From UBA6921 sp031370545 (GTDB lineage Bacteria; Pseudomonadota; Gammaproteobacteria; SG8-11): a stretch of DNA of 5,619 nucleotides. The translations under genes and the position numbers were made by a program. Position 1 is the first letter of the stretch. Every line of letters begins with the position of its first letter. The notes beneath the pieces were generated by a model. That model saw nothing but the letters and a program-made list of their open reading frames with translations, did no database searches and was not told the DNA's origin. Positions 3,672-5,619 of this stretch are shown in pieces. The stretch covers positions 1-5,619 of the forward strand of contig JANMQQ010000124.1 of NCBI GenBank assembly GCA_031370545.1, written 5' to 3'.

Positions 3672-5619
3672 ATGAAAATTGCACACTTGAAGACTGGACC
3701 AGTGACCACTACCGAAATTCCGTACCAAACTGCCTCAATCGACATCTGGGACAAAAAGTATCGGTTAAAAACCAAGGATGGTCGCGCGGTCGATCAGTCC
3801 ATGGACGAAACCTATCAGCGCGTTGCGCGCGCGTTGGCTGACGTGGAAGCCACGCCGGAAAAACGCAGCGAGTGGTACGAAAGCTTTCTGTGGGCGCTGC
3901 GCCGTGGTGCAATCCCGGCGGGACGCATCACCAGCAACGCGGGCGCACTGGAATACAAACCCGCCACGTCGACGATCAACTGCACCGTCTCGGGCACGGT
4001 GCGCGACTCCATGGATGACATCTTGCAAAAAGTGCATGAGGCCGGGCTGACCTTGAAAGCGGGCTGCGGCATCGGCTATGAATTTTCCACGCTGCGGCCG
4101 CGCGGCGCGTTTGTCGCAGGTGCTGGGGCGCACACCTCCGGCCCGCTGTCGTTCATGGATATCTATGACAAGATGTGTTTCACGGTGTCGTCTGCGGGCG
4201 GTCGGCGCGGTGCGCAAATGGCCACGTTTGATGTCGGCCACCCCGACGTGCTGGATTTCGTGCGCGCCAAACGTGAGTCGGGACGGCTGCGCCAGTTCAA
4301 CTTGTCGCTGCTGATCACGCGCGACTTCATGGAAGCGGTAAAAAACGACGAGCAATGGAAACTCGCGTTCCCGGTTTCGCAGAAAGAAGCGGAGGTTGAC
4401 CAACTCGATATCCACGATCCTGAAAAAGTGATCTGGCGCGAATGGGCCAGCAAAAAAGGCTACATCGTCAACAAGCAAGGCTTGGTCGCCTGCCGCGTGT
4501 ACCGCACCATTAAGGCCCGCCGCGTGTGGGACGTGATCATGTCCTCCACTTACGACTACGCCGAGCCGGGCTTCATCCTGATCGACAAAGTCAACGAGAT
4601 GAACAACAACTGGTTCTGCGAAAATATTCGGGCGACTAACCCCTGTGGCGAACAACCGTTGCCGGAATATGGCTCCTGCCTGCTGGGCTCGGTTAATCTC
4701 ACCAAGTTCGTGCACCATCCATTCACCAATCGCGCGCGTTTCGATTGGGACGAGTACCGCAAAACCGTCGCGATTTTCACGCGCATGCTCGACAACGTGG
4801 TGGAGATCAACGGCCTGCCGCTGCAACAGCAGCGCGACGAAATTTTCGGCAAACGCCGCCACGGCATGGGCTACCTGGGCCTGGGCTCGACATTAACCAT
4901 GTTGCGCATGAAATACGGCGCGAAAGACTCGCTGGATTTCACCGAACGCGTGACGCGCGAGATGGCGGTGGAAGGCTGGAAAGTCGCGCTCGATCTGTCT
5001 CTGGAAAAAGGTCCGGCTCCGACGTTGGAGCAGGACTTCACTGTGACCGCCGAGATGCTGGCCAAGCGACCCGAGATGATCGACGACGGCTACCATGAAG
5101 GCGACACCATCAAGGGCAAGGTGTTGCATGCCCAATATAGTCGCTACATGCAGCGCATCGCGGAAGTCGAACCCGAGTTGGTGGCGGAGCTTGCCAAGGT
5201 CGGCGCGCGCTTCACGCATCACACCTCGATTGCACCGACCGGCACCATCTCGCTGTCGTTGGCCAACAATGCCAGCAACGGCATTGAGCCCAGCTTTGCT
5301 CATCACTACTACCGCAACGTGATCCGCGAAGGCAAAAAGAGCAAGGAAAAAATCGACGTGTTTTCGTTCGAGCTGCTGGCTTACCGCACGCTGGTCAACC
5401 CCGGCGCAATCCCGGGCTCAAATCAAGATGGCGAGACCTTGCCGGATTATTTCATCTCGGCCGATGACATCAACCCGAAGGAACACGTGGACGTGCAAGC
5501 CGCCGCGCAGAAATGGATCGATTCATCCATTTCCAAAACCGCGAACGTGCCGACGCAATATCCCTACGACGATTTCAAGAGCATCTATCTCTATGCCTAC
5601 GAGCAGGGCCTGAAAGGCT
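3672..5619 (+). CDS. nrdJ: Adenosylcobalamin-dependent (class II) ribonucleotide reductase, 3' end missing
   Basis: Reduces ribonucleotides to deoxyribonucleotides in the cytoplasm, using a thiyl radical generated from coenzyme B12 and needing no oxygen. The frame is open from ATG 3672 to the window edge (649 codons). The start reads MKIAHLKTGP, followed by WDKKYRLKTKDG, usual for proteobacterial NrdJ. Visible catalytic elements are Cys104 in TSTINCTVSG (first redox cysteine), NPCGEQPLPEYGSCLLGSVN at 323-342 with the thiyl Cys325, Asn323 and Glu327, the partner Cys336, and a phosphate-binding APTGTIS at 521-527. A full-length homologue would be some 700 residues or more, so the C-terminal cysteine tail lies beyond the edge. 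GGGGGA lies 11 nt before the ATG. No radical-generating subunit is expected. Two NrdR boxes and a promoter lie 220-280 bp upstream; no cobalamin riboswitch is visible. Confidence 0.95.
   Translation, partial: MKIAHLKTGPVTTTEIPYQTASIDIWDKKYRLKTKDGRAVDQSMDETYQRVARALADVEATPEKRSEWYESFLWALRRGAIPAGRITSNAGALEYKPATSTINCTVSGTVRDSMDDILQKVHEAGLTLKAGCGIGYEFSTLRPRGAFVAGAGAHTSGPLSFMDIYDKMCFTVSSAGGRRGAQMATFDVGHPDVLDFVRAKRESGRLRQFNLSLLITRDFMEAVKNDEQWKLAFPVSQKEAEVDQLDIHDPEKVIWREWASKKGYIVNKQGLVACRVYRTIKARRVWDVIMSSTYDYAEPGFILIDKVNEMNNNWFCENIRATNPCGEQPLPEYGSCLLGSVNLTKFVHHPFTNRARFDWDEYRKTVAIFTRMLDNVVEINGLPLQQQRDEIFGKRRHGMGYLGLGSTLTMLRMKYGAKDSLDFTERVTREMAVEGWKVALDLSLEKGPAPTLEQDFTVTAEMLAKRPEMIDDGYHEGDTIKGKVLHAQYSRYMQRIAEVEPELVAELAKVGARFTHHTSIAPTGTISLSLANNASNGIEPSFAHHYYRNVIREGKKSKEKIDVFSFELLAYRTLVNPGAIPGSNQDGETLPDYFISADDINPKEHVDVQAAAQKWIDSSISKTANVPTQYPYDDFKSIYLYAYEQGLKG

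Noticed and set aside
3765..4862. Long 365-codon open frame on the minus strand across nrdJ
   Set aside because: It is antisense to a clearly real nrdJ with all catalytic motifs, has no family similarity I can see, and is expected from GC-rich codon bias.

Overview
The window looks like chromosomal DNA of a beta- or gammaproteobacterium. It has moderately high GC, a YfiM-type lipoprotein, a DegQ-type protease, a class I small heat-shock protein and a proteobacterial class II ribonucleotide reductase behind NrdR boxes. I cannot name the genus. I found no convincing new multigene system. The real interest lies in a remodelled scrap region and a well-resolved regulatory region.

Layout. (1) Positions 1-449, plus strand: the last 37 codons of a long-chain acyl-CoA ligase overlap a small YfiM-like lipoprotein gene by 14 bp. 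(2) Positions 450-1377: a patchwork between two convergent housekeeping units. It holds a REP-like inverted repeat, a scrap of the N-terminus of a GAF-domain sensor, a frameshifted and truncated hepT (HEPN toxin) and an intact mntA (nucleotidyltransferase antitoxin). It ends with a second, degenerate copy of the last 17 codons of the YfiM-like gene. That copy stops exactly where the deg gene on the other strand stops. (3) Positions 1378-3244, minus strand: an hsp20 gene, then an intrinsic terminator, then a two-PDZ DegQ-type periplasmic protease. Together they form a protein quality-control pair. (4) Positions 3245-3671: a 427-bp divergent control region. It carries a heat-shock-type promoter candidate and a palindrome for hsp20. 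For nrdJ it carries a sigma70-like promoter with two NrdR boxes 31 bp apart, followed by a long leader of about 240 nt. (5) Positions 3672 to the end, plus strand: nrdJ, adenosylcobalamin-dependent ribonucleotide reductase. It is open at the window edge, with 649 codons visible.

How it fits together. hsp20 and deg plausibly answer protein-folding stress in cytoplasm and envelope. nrdJ makes deoxyribonucleotides and is probably repressed by NrdR when dATP or ATP effectors signal sufficiency. The toxin-antitoxin remnant probably has no active toxin. The yfiM 3'-end duplication suggests that the patchwork entered, or was rearranged, at the convergent yfiM/deg junction.
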